Shown: piece after piece, positions 1 through 7,802 of the stretch | How the letters are laid out: each line of letters starts with the position of its first letter | How positions within the stretch are numbered: position 1 is the stretch's first letter | NCBI GenBank assembly: GCA_900770345.1 | Contig: CAAGKF010000189.1 | Span: forward strand, 1 to 11,483 | DNA: 11,483 nucleotides | Reading direction: 5' to 3' | Source: Lachnospiraceae bacterium | GTDB lineage: Bacteria; Bacillota; Clostridia; Lachnospirales; Lachnospiraceae | The notes under the pieces: model-generated | Database searches by the model: none | Told to the model about the DNA's origin: nothing | What the model saw: only the letters and a program-made list of their open reading frames with translations | Program-made: the position numbers and the translations under genes

Positions 1-2
1 AG

Positions 3-908
3 ATGCTGCATTATTACGGAAAAGAAGGAAAGAGAGTGATTATAAAAGAATGGTATGACGGATACCGTTTCGGAAATGCGGCTGTTTACAATCCCTGGAG
101 CGTTATTAATTATGTAATGGATCTTATTTCTGATGATAATGCCCTTCCTTCTCCTTATTGGGCGAATACCAGTTCAAACAGCATTATTAAAAATCTGGTG
201 GAGCGGGCTGACGCTTCTGTGAAACAGGAGCTGGAGCTGCTGATTGCAGGAGGTACAATTGAAAAGCAGGTGCATGAGGATATTACCTATGACAGTATCT
301 ATGATTCGGAAGACAGTCTCTGGAATTTCCTGTTTTTTACCGGGTATTTAAAACAGATTTCCCGTCGTTTGGAGGAGGAGAACCAGTATATTACGATGGC
401 GCTTCCGAACATGGAGGTAAAATATATTTATAAAAATACCATTACAAAATGGTTTCGTGATGAAGTGAAAAGCCAGGATCTCAGTCACTTATATCAGGCT
501 ATATTGAGCGGTGACGCTTCCGCATTTCAGAAAGAATTGTCAGCGCTTCTTCAGCGCGGAATCAGCTACATGGACAATCAGGAGGCCTTTTATCATGGAT
601 TTCTGATGGGAGTTCTTGGAAACATGAGGGATTATTTTGTAAAGTCCAACCGCGAAGGAGGAAATGGGCGTCTGGATATTGTGATCCGTCATCCTGATGT
701 AACACATACGCCGGTGGTGCTGGAACTTAAGATATCGAATACTTTTAAGGGAATGGAAGATGCCTGCCGGAAAGCGCTGGATCAGATAGATGAGAAAGGA
801 TATGATGACTGGCTGCCGGAGGAAGGATATTCCGATGTCTGGAATTACGGCATTGCTTTTTTCAGGAAGCAGTGCCGGGTGATGGTGAAGTATAAGGAGC
901 TGCTGTAG
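3..908 (+). CDS. AAA-ATPase-like / PD-(D/E)XK nuclease-fold protein, C-terminal part
   Basis: This is the last 301 codons of a gene whose 5' end lies left of the window; the frame is open to the edge, so the ATG at position 3 is probably internal. Residues 16-38 carry the EWYDGYRFG and YNPWSVINY motifs typical of the AAA-ATPase-like family (PF09820). The C-terminus matches the DUF1703 PD-(D/E)XK region: YHGFLMGVL at 197-205, then NGRLD (Asp225) and LELK (Glu241, Lys243), which supply the catalytic-type D...ExK signature. Family members are usually a little over 500 residues, with the Walker A ATPase part at the N-terminus, so a bit more than half is visible. The cellular role of the family is not established; a nuclease or nucleic-acid role is suggested only by the fold. 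The gene is convergent with the polymerase gene at 862-2106 and overlaps it by 47 bases. The family call is firm, the function is not. Confidence 0.85.
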   Translation: MLHYYGKEGKRVIIKEWYDGYRFGNAAVYNPWSVINYVMDLISDDNALPSPYWANTSSNSIIKNLVERADASVKQELELLIAGGTIEKQVHEDITYDSIYDSEDSLWNFLFFTGYLKQISRRLEEENQYITMALPNMEVKYIYKNTITKWFRDEVKSQDLSHLYQAILSGDASAFQKELSALLQRGISYMDNQEAFYHGFLMGVLGNMRDYFVKSNREGGNGRLDIVIRHPDVTHTPVVLELKISNTFKGMEDACRKALDQIDEKGYDDWLPEEGYSDVWNYGIAFFRKQCRVMVKYKELL

Positions 909-2106
909 CGAAAGCAGGGAATGAGTTTGCATTGCCGGCATTACATGCCAGCAATGCAAAGGCAAATGGATTATAGGCAGCTTCGATGATATGATGAGCG
1001 ATTACACAATTGACTGCAACCAGAGCGATGGCAAAGAGAAGGTAAATATCTTTTTTATTTCTGAAGCAGAAAAGCATATATGCGCCGATTAATATAAGCA
1101 AAAATACAAGTCCATATCGGAGCAGTACATGAACGTAGGAGCAGTCGATAAAAAAGTAATCATCCGGCGTAGCTGTATTGCCTCCCATTCCTACCATATC
1201 AATGGTTTGTCCAAATAATGCAATACCGAATCGAGTTAATCCTTCTTTTCCGAGAGACAATCGGTTGGTACTTATTTTATTAATTGCTGTTAGAAGTGAG
1301 TTATCAGGGGTGTAACTTAATGTCGTGATAATTGATAATGCAGCTAATATAGGCATGATAAATGGGCCAATTCTGTGCCAGAATGTTTCCCACAATTTTC
1401 TCACACGGCAGAATGCGTATTTTGTATGTTCAAAAAATGCATTGATTCCATATATCACGATAGTTAAAACCATGCAGGATGTATCCAGCCGTGCATTACA
1501 GAAATGATAAACCAGTCCCGCCAGAACGGAAGCGCCGATGAAATGGTACAGCTTCAGTTCAGATCCTTTCAAATAAAAATAGACCAGGATCAGATAGAAA
1601 ATAAAAGCTGCAAAGTCCGTTACATATACGATTCCGAATGAGTTGCGTACGCCGCGGTCGGAAGAGGTATACTGCAGATTTTCAATAACTCCGATCAGCG
1701 AAGAGCAGAACGCAAGGACTACGATGGTTCCGGTTATGATGAGATAAATTCTCAGTATTTTCTGAAGAGAGATGTCCTTACTTCCCATCACCAGTATTAG
1801 CCAGAACAGGGCATTTAAGTACCGGCTGGACAGGAAAACTCCTCCTGCGCACAGCACGACAAGGGCCAGACCGCAGAAGGAAGAGGTGCGGTATCGGTCA
1901 AATAAAATAATTTTTGTTCCGATTAGCATAACGGATATTAGCAGGCAAAGCTTGCTGAGGATTCCTGAAAACGGGAACATGGTTGTTGACCATACGGCTC
2001 TTGCCAGATAGATGATATATCCTGCCAGGAATAACAGCTCGCCTGTATAAGGATCGTCAAGAAGCTGCCTGCTGCGGCCGGCAATGCTGTTCAGTATATT
2101 TTTCAT
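862..2106 (-). CDS. Wzy-like polysaccharide polymerase (O-antigen polymerase/ligase-like membrane protein)
   Basis: This integral membrane protein of 414 residues has about ten hydrophobic segments. A long loop at roughly 261-320 holds NRLSLG, FGQTID and a DYFFIDCSYVHVLLRYG segment close to the iDnsY...LLryG pattern seen in Firmicute Wzy proteins. The likely role is linking lipid-linked repeat units into polysaccharide at the outer face of the membrane. It lies 24 bases downstream of the Wzz-like gene and probably shares its promoter. I chose the ATG at 2106 because GGTG sits six bases upstream; an in-frame TTG at 2118 would add four residues but has no good ribosome binding site. The last ~25 residues (from about ACNAGNANSF on) are low-complexity, rich in Ala, Pro, Ser and Thr, and are encoded by the hairpin and by the antisense strand of the neighbouring gene, so the natural 3' end may be missing. 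Wzy proteins diverge strongly, so the call rests on topology, motifs and context. Confidence 0.8.
   Translation of the reverse strand: MKNILNSIAGRSRQLLDDPYTGELLFLAGYIIYLARAVWSTTMFPFSGILSKLCLLISVMLIGTKIILFDRYRTSSFCGLALVVLCAGGVFLSSRYLNALFWLILVMGSKDISLQKILRIYLIITGTIVVLAFCSSLIGVIENLQYTSSDRGVRNSFGIVYVTDFAAFIFYLILVYFYLKGSELKLYHFIGASVLAGLVYHFCNARLDTSCMVLTIVIYGINAFFEHTKYAFCRVRKLWETFWHRIGPFIMPILAALSIITTLSYTPDNSLLTAINKISTNRLSLGKEGLTRFGIALFGQTIDMVGMGGNTATPDDYFFIDCSYVHVLLRYGLVFLLILIGAYMLFCFRNKKDIYLLFAIALVAVNCVIAHHIIEAAYNPFAFALLACNAGNANSFPAFATAAPYTSPSPGTAS
926..960. repeat. Near-perfect inverted repeat at the end of the polymerase gene
   Basis: TTTGCATTGC at 926-935 pairs with GCAATGCAAA at 951-960. After one C/A mismatch the stem continues with GGCAT (937-941) against ATGCC (945-949), leaving a 3-base loop. 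That is 15 paired positions around a single mismatch. It lies just past the stop of the gene at 3-908 and inside the last codons of the minus-strand polymerase frame. No T-run follows on either strand, so it is not a canonical intrinsic terminator, although a stem this strong could still slow polymerase or protect the 3' ends of the two convergent transcripts. Confidence 0.6.
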
Positions 2107-2130
2107 AGTATTCACCAATTTCTAATGTAA

Positions 2131-3432
2131 TTACTCAATTACAATGCAGCCTAAAATATCTGCTGAAAAACGTTTGCAAAGCATCAGATGCCGATTCAGC
2201 TGATCATAAGTAGTTTTACCGGCCTGAATGATAAGGATCACATACCGGCTGGAAATCATATCTTTTAGCTCCAGGCCGTCATCGTATACATGGGAGCCTT
2301 TTTTTACGGTAAGTTCAGAATTTTCTATCGCTTTCTGGTATTCTTCCGCAGCTTTTTTCGTCAGTTCATCCTCAGACAGACAATTGAAATAAACAGAGCT
2401 GATATTCTGCTGCTGTGTCAGCAGCTGGATCCCGATCGTGCTGCGTTCCATATCCTTTTGATTTTGATTTTGGCCTTTGTAAATGCCCAGTACATTTAAA
2501 TGAGATGCTGTTAAGTCTCCTGCATTCCGGATACGGTTATCCAGAACATACCTTAAAGCGAACCAGGCGCAGGGGAGTATAATGCCGAAAATAATGCCCA
2601 CTATGGTATATTTGATCATATTCTTTACAGGGCTGACGGGAGAAGCTGTAAATGTCGGTTCATTCTTTTCAATATAAGTCTGTTTATTATTTTTTGTGGA
2701 TACGAGCTTGTTATCCAGATCAGCAATGTTGCTGCTGTAGTTTTTTAGGTTATTGCGGTGTGTATTCTGAGTATTTGTTACGTTGCTGTCAGCTTTGACG
2801 TAAGCGGAACTGCTGATTTTTTCCAGAGTAAAATTACCCTGTACCTTTGCAACCTCCGGTATGTGTGCCATGATACGTTTCTCGGCGACCTCCAGGATTT
2901 TCTGGACTTCATCTGCATCGTGATGGAGAATTGTCAGATTGAGCACATTACCGCTGGTGCTGCAGGATATGATGTCTCTCCAGTATTTTACATCCAGGTG
3001 GCCTAGTTCTTCCGAGAGTTCTTCTTTTAATCCGCCTTCATTGATATACAGAACGATGGAAGCCAGAATATTTCCTGTGTTGCTTTCTGTTTTAACGCCA
3101 TACTGGGCGGATGCGACCTGGATATTCTGTGAATCCAGTTTCATATAAATGGAGTTATCCACGTATTCCTGTAGCTCCGCAGCCTGGGTTCTGGCCAGCT
3201 CGAGACTTTTTTCTATCTGAGCGACAGCGTCATCGTATTCGGAGATTTTTGTATTATATTCTTCCAGCTCTGTCTGCTGCTCTTCTGATAAGAATACCTC
3301 CGGTTTTGCATTTTTATAGCCTATAAAGGCAAAAAAAGCGGTACATAGAATAACAAAGATCGTGATCTGTTTTTTAAAGCGATACAGGTCAGAAAGTAAA
3401 TTGCGGAAATACATTGATTTTATAGATGTCAC
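2131..3432 (-). CDS. Wzz-like polysaccharide co-polymerase with degenerate kinase-like tail
   Basis: The 433-residue protein has polysaccharide co-polymerase topology: TM1 at about 23-39, an extracellular helical and coiled-coil region (about 48-95 and 225-255), a proline-bearing segment EPTFTASPVSPVK at 258-270, and TM2 at about 272-296. Such proteins control chain length and partner the Wzy polymerase, which is encoded directly downstream. After TM2 comes a ~135-residue cytoplasmic tail. Its end (RYVILIIQAGKTTYDQLNRHLML...ILGCIVIE) resembles the last strands of bacterial tyrosine kinases of the CpsD/CapB type, but where Walker A should be (about 346-358, VYFNCLSEDELTK) there is no GxxxxGK[ST]. 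No tyrosine cluster is present. The start is GTG at 3432, supported by AGGAGG at 3440-3445. It probably forms an operon with the polymerase. A second protein of the same design is encoded at 7803-9206. Confidence 0.85.
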   Translation of the reverse strand: MTSIKSMYFRNLLSDLYRFKKQITIFVILCTAFFAFIGYKNAKPEVFLSEEQQTELEEYNTKISEYDDAVAQIEKSLELARTQAAELQEYVDNSIYMKLDSQNIQVASAQYGVKTESNTGNILASIVLYINEGGLKEELSEELGHLDVKYWRDIISCSTSGNVLNLTILHHDADEVQKILEVAEKRIMAHIPEVAKVQGNFTLEKISSSAYVKADSNVTNTQNTHRNNLKNYSSNIADLDNKLVSTKNNKQTYIEKNEPTFTASPVSPVKNMIKYTIVGIIFGIILPCAWFALRYVLDNRIRNAGDLTASHLNVLGIYKGQNQNQKDMERSTIGIQLLTQQQNISSVYFNCLSEDELTKKAAEEYQKAIENSELTVKKGSHVYDDGLELKDMISSRYVILIIQAGKTTYDQLNRHLMLCKRFSADILGCIVIE

Positions 3433-3466
3433 GCTGAAACCTCCTGTGTAATAAAATTCTTATATT

Positions 3467-3495
3467 ATCATATCAGCGGTGAAGGAATACTGCAA
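3467..3495 (-). promoter_or_regulatory. Likely housekeeping promoter for the Wzz/Wzy unit
   Basis: Read on the minus strand, TTGCAG (3490-3495) and TATGAT (3467-3472) are 17 bases apart. The -10 matches the sigma-A consensus at five of six positions; the -35 is weak beyond TTG. It sits 22 bases upstream of the AGGAGG of the Wzz-like gene, in the divergent gap before the acyltransferase gene. Confidence 0.5.
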
Positions 3496-3560
3496 GGGTG
3501 AAAATGCAGAGGGTCCGCAAATTACAAGATGAGGATAAGACGGGGAGGGGGAAGAAATAC

Positions 3561-3590
3561 TTGGCGTCAGTTCTCAATTTTTGTTATAGT
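3561..3590 (+). promoter_or_regulatory. Likely housekeeping promoter for the acyltransferase gene
   Basis: TTGGCG (3561-3566) and TATAGT (3585-3590) are separated by 18 bases, each close to the sigma-A consensus. The start codon is 50 bases downstream, with AAGGGGG at 3625-3631 as ribosome binding site. Having its own promoter, divergent from that of the Wzz/Wzy unit, suggests the acyltransferase is an independent single-gene transcript. Confidence 0.5.
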
Positions 3591-3640
3591 AAATTCAATG
3601 CTTGTGATTTCACAAAAGCAATTTAAGGGGGAATTTAACT

Positions 3641-4717
3641 ATGAGTAATTCAGTACAGCAGAGAGATCCGTATATTGATGTTTTAAGAGCGCTGGCTATC
3701 ATTTCCATTGTCATTGGACATGGCGGCGGGATGATTCCGATCATTGACCGTCCTTTAAGCAGTTTTGTGTACCTGTATCATTTGATGATGTTTTTCTTTA
3801 TTTCCGGCCTTTGCTTTAAGAAGGAATATGGAACGCAGCCTTATCTGTATATGGGAAAACGTATTAAAAGTCTTGCTCCGACCTTTATTTTATACTCCGT
3901 ATTTTTTACTTTGATCCATAACCAGCTGCTGGCGCTTCATATGATCAGCAGCGAACAGTATCTGTATGGTATGGATAACTGGTTGGAAGGGATATTGATG
4001 GCATTTTCTTTGTGGTCTTCTGAGCCCCTGTTGGGAGCATTCTGGTTTATTTCTGTTTATCTGGTAGGAAACTGTGTATTCAGCTTTCTGTTTTCAGAAG
4101 CGGAAAAGAAAAAATGTCCTTTGTTATTTCATCTGATATTTATTCTGGTTACAGCTCTGATTGGGATTTATGTGAATGCGCGTCGGATTTATATAAATTA
4201 TCATCTTCAGACTGCTGTCCTTGGAATTCCGGTTATATATTTGGGATTTGCAGTCCGGTCATCGTGGCAGAAATGCCAAAAGTATATCCATTGGCTGGGC
4301 GGTCTGATATGCGCAGGAATTCTTTTATGGATCGTGGCGGCAGATATCGGCGGAATCGAACTGGCTCGAAATGAAATAATGAGCCCTGTATTATTTTATC
4401 CGGTTACAGTGACGGGAATTTATTTCTGTATGGCGCTGGCAAAATACTTAAACCGTGTTCATCCGACTCAAAAGGTATTTGCATATATTGGCAGAAACAG
4501 CTATCATATTATGGCTCTTCATTTCCTGGCTTTTAAGATAGTGGATTTTATTTACGGAACGATATATAAGGCTCCGTATTCCGAAATGGAGGCATTTCCT
4601 CATGGATTTTATTCGCTGGGACAGATACATAATCTGGCAGGAATTATACTTCCATTAGTATTTATTGAAATCCTTCGATTTGTGATTCGGCCGAAAATTT
4701 TTCAGCAGTTCCCATAA
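3641..4717 (+). CDS. Membrane acyltransferase, acyltransferase 3 family
   Basis: The 358-residue protein has about ten hydrophobic segments and a clear acyltransferase 3 (PF01757) N-terminus. YIDVLRALAI with Arg16 and the VIGHGGG motif with His27 supply the family's conserved Arg and His, and FFFISGLCFKKEY follows at 51-63. Family members move acetyl or other acyl groups across the membrane onto sugars; in a polysaccharide locus the likely job is O-acetylation of the glycan, though the exact substrate cannot be read from sequence. AAGGGGG at 3625-3631 supports the ATG. The length is normal for the family. The gene is AT-rich (21 G+C of 60 at 4141-4200) compared with the flippase gene on its right, and its last 63 bases overlap that convergent gene, which suggests it arrived as a separate module. 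Confidence 0.9.
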   Translation: MSNSVQQRDPYIDVLRALAIISIVIGHGGGMIPIIDRPLSSFVYLYHLMMFFFISGLCFKKEYGTQPYLYMGKRIKSLAPTFILYSVFFTLIHNQLLALHMISSEQYLYGMDNWLEGILMAFSLWSSEPLLGAFWFISVYLVGNCVFSFLFSEAEKKKCPLLFHLIFILVTALIGIYVNARRIYINYHLQTAVLGIPVIYLGFAVRSSWQKCQKYIHWLGGLICAGILLWIVAADIGGIELARNEIMSPVLFYPVTVTGIYFCMALAKYLNRVHPTQKVFAYIGRNSYHIMALHFLAFKIVDFIYGTIYKAPYSEMEAFPHGFYSLGQIHNLAGIILPLVFIEILRFVIRPKIFQQFP

Positions 4718-6133
4718 AAACGGTTCCTTCAGTGCAGCCAGTATCAAACCGTAGCCTGCAAAAAAGCAGGCTGCCGATACCAGCAGTACCGGAAAATTTC
4801 CGGTAATGCAGGATCTGACCCATATGCATGAGACGCATGCGGCGGCTGAGGCTGCCGCTATTTTTATGAAGGAAATGTCTTCAAACAGGTTCACGGGCAC
4901 GGAACGGATCGCTGCCAGCTGCCAGGCCAGTACGATGAATTCCGCTGCCAGAGTGCCGATGGCTGCGCCGGAGGCAGCGTATTTGGGAATGAGGATGCTG
5001 TTCAGGATCAGATCGACGGCAGCGCCGGCTATTTCCGAGTACAGTACCTGCCGCTCTTTTCCCAGGGGAACCAGCATCTGGATTCCGATCACATTGGTAA
5101 TTCCGATCAGGATCAGAGTGGGCATGATGATCTGCATGGGCAGGATAGAACCGGCGAAGGCTTCACCGGATAAGAAGAAGATCCCTTCCTTTGCAAAGAT
5201 CATGAAATAGACTGCCATGGGAAAAGCAGCCAGAATGATAAAGTGCATTGTTTTTTTCAGAATGCGGAAAAATTCTTCCATCAGACCCTTATCCACATAA
5301 TAGGAGGCACGGGGCAGCAGCACGGCGCTGGCAGATGTGACCAGGCTGACCAGGATCTGTTTGATCTTGACCGCGGCGCCGTAGTAGCCCACATCCGTGT
5401 CATCCCGCATAAACCCCAGCATAACATTGTCAAGGTGTGTGTAGATGGTGGTAGCCACCGACATAGAGAAAAACACCAGAATCATGGAAAAATGCTGCCG
5501 TATCCGATAATTTCCCACCGGCTTCAGAAAAATATGCTTCCGCAGATTCAGGAAGTTTAAAATATTGGAGGCCGATGCCGCGAAGATCGTGATGCCGCCG
5601 TAGATCATGTAGTCCTTTTGTTCATGAACCAGGAGAAACATGGAGATCAGGGCGATGAATTTGAATGCGATGGAGCGGGCGGTTATATAGGTATACTGCT
5701 CCAGGGCCTTATAGAGCCATTCAACGCCCAGGGCGTTGAGACCGATGGACACGCCCATGATCAGGAAAAGCAATTGATCCTGCTTCAGACGGGGAACTGT
5801 CATCAGGGAGAGGAAGAAGGCCAGATATACAAATACGCACATGAGCAGATTGATGAAAAGCAGCTCATGGACGGTTCTGGAAAGGGCTGTTTTGTCGTCA
5901 CGCACTTTGGCACAGGCGCGGATCCCGTAGGTAGGGATGCCCAGCTGCGCGAACATGGAAAAGTAGGTTATGACAGAGGAAGCAAAGTCAACCTTTCCGG
6001 TTCCTGCAGGAAGCAGGATCCTGGAGACATAGGGAAAGGTGATAAGCGGAAAGAGAAAGGATGACATGGTCAGGATGGCATTCATGAGCATGTTTATTTT
6101 GAGGGAGGCTGTCCCTGTTGATTTTTTGTGCAT
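4655..6133 (-). CDS. Wzx-type oligosaccharide flippase (MOP/polysaccharide transporter family)
   Basis: This 492-residue protein is strongly hydrophobic, with 12-14 likely membrane segments. Its N-terminus (SSFLFPLITFPYVSRILLP, then VDFASSVITYFSMFAQLGIPTYG across residues 24-82) is the standard opening of Wzx flippases of the PF01943 family. A central FDNV-type element (HLDNVMLGFMRDDTDVGYYGAA) is also typical. It should move undecaprenyl-diphosphate-linked repeat units from the inner to the outer leaflet, supplying the Wzy polymerase. The start is well fixed: AGGAGG at 6139-6144, five bases before the ATG. It is transcribed divergently from the sugar transferase gene across a 181-base gap; no clear promoter of its own was found there, only a weak TAAAAT. 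Its final residues after KEPFLWELLKNF are encoded within the antisense of the acyltransferase gene. Confidence 0.93.
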   Translation of the reverse strand: MHKKSTGTASLKINMLMNAILTMSSFLFPLITFPYVSRILLPAGTGKVDFASSVITYFSMFAQLGIPTYGIRACAKVRDDKTALSRTVHELLFINLLMCVFVYLAFFLSLMTVPRLKQDQLLFLIMGVSIGLNALGVEWLYKALEQYTYITARSIAFKFIALISMFLLVHEQKDYMIYGGITIFAASASNILNFLNLRKHIFLKPVGNYRIRQHFSMILVFFSMSVATTIYTHLDNVMLGFMRDDTDVGYYGAAVKIKQILVSLVTSASAVLLPRASYYVDKGLMEEFFRILKKTMHFIILAAFPMAVYFMIFAKEGIFFLSGEAFAGSILPMQIIMPTLILIGITNVIGIQMLVPLGKERQVLYSEIAGAAVDLILNSILIPKYAASGAAIGTLAAEFIVLAWQLAAIRSVPVNLFEDISFIKIAAASAAACVSCIWVRSCITGNFPVLLVSAACFFAGYGLILAALKEPFLWELLKNFRPNHKSKDFNKY

Positions 6134-6262
6134 TGCGTCCTCCTGAAGGCAGTTTATTGGGGATAAATGCGGGATGAAATCCCCTATGCCTGATTTTACC
6201 TCATTTACCTGCGAAATAAAACCAAAATTAAAGAAATAGTAAAGGCTTTTTGCCGGGTTTTA

Positions 6263-6271
6263 TGCTATAAT
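6263..6271 (+). promoter_or_regulatory. Extended -10 promoter for the sugar transferase operon
   Basis: TGCTATAAT at 6263-6271 is a perfect TATAAT preceded by the TGn of an extended -10 element. There is no good -35 at the expected distance, which extended -10 promoters can tolerate. Transcription would start near 6278, leaving a leader of about 37 bases before the start codon at 6315. Confidence 0.6.
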
Positions 6272-6314
6272 GGTGTATCGCTTGAGATAAAAGAGAGATG
6301 AATGAGGGAAGGAA

Positions 6315-7733
6315 ATGTATCAAAAGAGAAAAAATACGGAGAACATGCTGCTCTGGCTGCTGGATGTGGTGTGTATCCTTTTCAGTATGGGAGTGGCTTT
6401 TGCGCTGCGTTTCGGTCAGATATACGGTTCGGGCCGTCACGGTGATCAGATGTGGCAGATCATATTTGTCTGCCTGCTGTATACGGTGATCTGTTTGTTC
6501 GCAGATTTTAACCATCATTTTTTCCGCAGGGGAATCTTTGAGGAACTGGTGAATGTGATACGGGAGGAGTTTATCCTGATGATTTCCTGGGTGCTTCTTC
6601 TTTATGTGATGCACAGGACCAATGATCTGTCCCGTCTGGTGTTCGGATATTTTATTGTTTTCAATACGATCCTTACATATGCTGCCAGACTGTGCTTTAA
6701 GGAATATATGATCCGTATATTTAAGCACAGCCGCTACAGCAGCCGCCTTCTTCTTGTTACCACATCCCTGCGGGCGGAGGAGATCATCAGCAATCTGAAG
6801 GATTACAATGAATGGAACAGGATCCTTACAGGTATTGTGCTGACGGACCGGGATGCTTCCGGGGAGGAGCTGCTGGGCTATCCGGTAGTGGCTTCCGGGG
6901 ATACCCTTCTTGAATATGTGATCCACAACGATATTGACGAGGTTTTTCTTTCTGATACGAAAGCTGCCACAGAGCCGGTGATGAAGGAATGGGTCTCGGA
7001 GATGGAGCAGATGGGCATTATCGTGGATGTGAATATTGAAGTCTTTGATATGCTGGATCACGGAAAGAAAGCTCTGAATCGGGTAGGAAAGTATGCGGTA
7101 GTTACCTTTGCGAGGAATCTGATGTCCGCCAGAGGTATGGTTATGAAGCGCCTGCTGGATATTGCGGGAAGCCTGGTGGGAATGGGTATTCTTGCGGCTG
7201 CTACGATATTTGTGGCTCCTGCCATTAAGCTGGAATCGCCGGGGCCTGTATTTTTCGGTCAGACCCGTATAGGAAAGAACGGACGCCGATTTACTTTTTA
7301 CAAATTCCGTTCCATGTATCAGGATGCGGAGAAGCGCAAGAAGGAGCTGATGGCCCAGAATGAGGTTCACGGCCTGATGTTTAAGATGGAGAATGATCCT
7401 CGTATCACCAGAGTGGGAAGGTTTATCCGCAGAACCAGTATTGACGAGCTGCCTCAGTTCTGGAATGTGCTGAAGGGCGATATGAGCCTTGTGGGGACAA
7501 GGCCTCCCACGGTGGATGAGTTTGAGCAGTATGAGGCGAAGCACAAGTGCCGTCTCAGCATGACGCCGGGTCTTACGGGATTGTGGCAGATCAGCGGACG
7601 CAGCGATATCAAGGATTTTGATGAGGTGGTCAAGCTGGATATGGAATATATTGACGACTGGTCTATCCTGAAGGATATTAAGATACTGCTGAAGACCGTG
7701 TGGGTGGTTCTTGCCGGAAAGGGTTCCAGATAA
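6315..7733 (+). CDS. Polyprenyl-phosphate sugar-1-phosphate transferase (initiating glycosylphosphotransferase)
   Basis: The 472-residue enzyme transfers a sugar-1-phosphate from a nucleotide sugar to undecaprenyl phosphate, the first committed step of the repeat unit. Four N-terminal TM segments (about 10-32, 48-64, 85-100, 108-124) are followed by a Rossmann-like domain (about 143-250) and a fifth, probably re-entrant, membrane helix (about 280-304). The C-terminal catalytic domain (PF02397) is intact: KRLLDI at 278-283, SPGPVFFGQTRIG at 308-320, FRSM at 331-334, the catalytic SIDELPQ with Asp377-Glu378, MSLVGTRPP at 390-398 and PGLTGLWQISGR at 418-429. This is the WbaP/CpsE type; whether glucose, galactose or another sugar is used cannot be told. 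GAGGG at 6304-6308 precedes the ATG. It probably heads an operon with the Wzz-like gene 69 bases downstream. Confidence 0.93.
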   Translation: MYQKRKNTENMLLWLLDVVCILFSMGVAFALRFGQIYGSGRHGDQMWQIIFVCLLYTVICLFADFNHHFFRRGIFEELVNVIREEFILMISWVLLLYVMHRTNDLSRLVFGYFIVFNTILTYAARLCFKEYMIRIFKHSRYSSRLLLVTTSLRAEEIISNLKDYNEWNRILTGIVLTDRDASGEELLGYPVVASGDTLLEYVIHNDIDEVFLSDTKAATEPVMKEWVSEMEQMGIIVDVNIEVFDMLDHGKKALNRVGKYAVVTFARNLMSARGMVMKRLLDIAGSLVGMGILAAATIFVAPAIKLESPGPVFFGQTRIGKNGRRFTFYKFRSMYQDAEKRKKELMAQNEVHGLMFKMENDPRITRVGRFIRRTSIDELPQFWNVLKGDMSLVGTRPPTVDEFEQYEAKHKCRLSMTPGLTGLWQISGRSDIKDFDEVVKLDMEYIDDWSILKDIKILLKTVWVVLAGKGSR

Positions 7734-7736
7734 AAA

Positions 7737-7754
7737 CGGCTTGTAAAGAAGCCG
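7737..7754 (+). terminator. Short hairpin between the sugar transferase and second Wzz-like gene
   Basis: CGGCTT (7737-7742) and AAGCCG (7749-7754) form a six-pair stem with a six-base loop immediately after the stop codon. There is no T-run, so it is at most a weak attenuator or an mRNA 3'-end stabiliser that tunes expression between the two genes. Confidence 0.25.
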
Positions 7755-7802
7755 GATGCAGGATATGATATGTGATAGAAATCGAAGAACAGGAGAATTG
7801 CG

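Noticed and set aside
540..965. 141-codon minus-strand frame across the hairpin
   Set aside because: Antisense to the intact AAA-like coding region and overlapping the polymerase end in another frame; no recognisable protein.
2107..2118. TTG start at 2118 for the polymerase gene
   Set aside because: It has no ribosome binding site, whereas the ATG at 2106 has GGTG at a suitable distance; the difference is only four residues.
5243..6064. Two plus-strand open frames (105 and 148 codons) within the flippase gene
   Set aside because: Both are antisense to the Wzx flippase, hydrophilic, Gly/Gln/His-rich and without motifs or supported starts.
6159..6184. GGGGAT/ATCCCC short inverted repeat in the divergent gap
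   Set aside because: Only a few pairs, with no T-run and no consistent position relative to either promoter; could be chance or a weak leader hairpin.
6228..7544. 438-codon open frame on the minus strand
   Set aside because: It lies antisense to the well-supported sugar-1-phosphate transferase, is rich in His, Gln and Arg with no membrane or enzyme motif, and has no ribosome binding site context; it is a reading-frame shadow.
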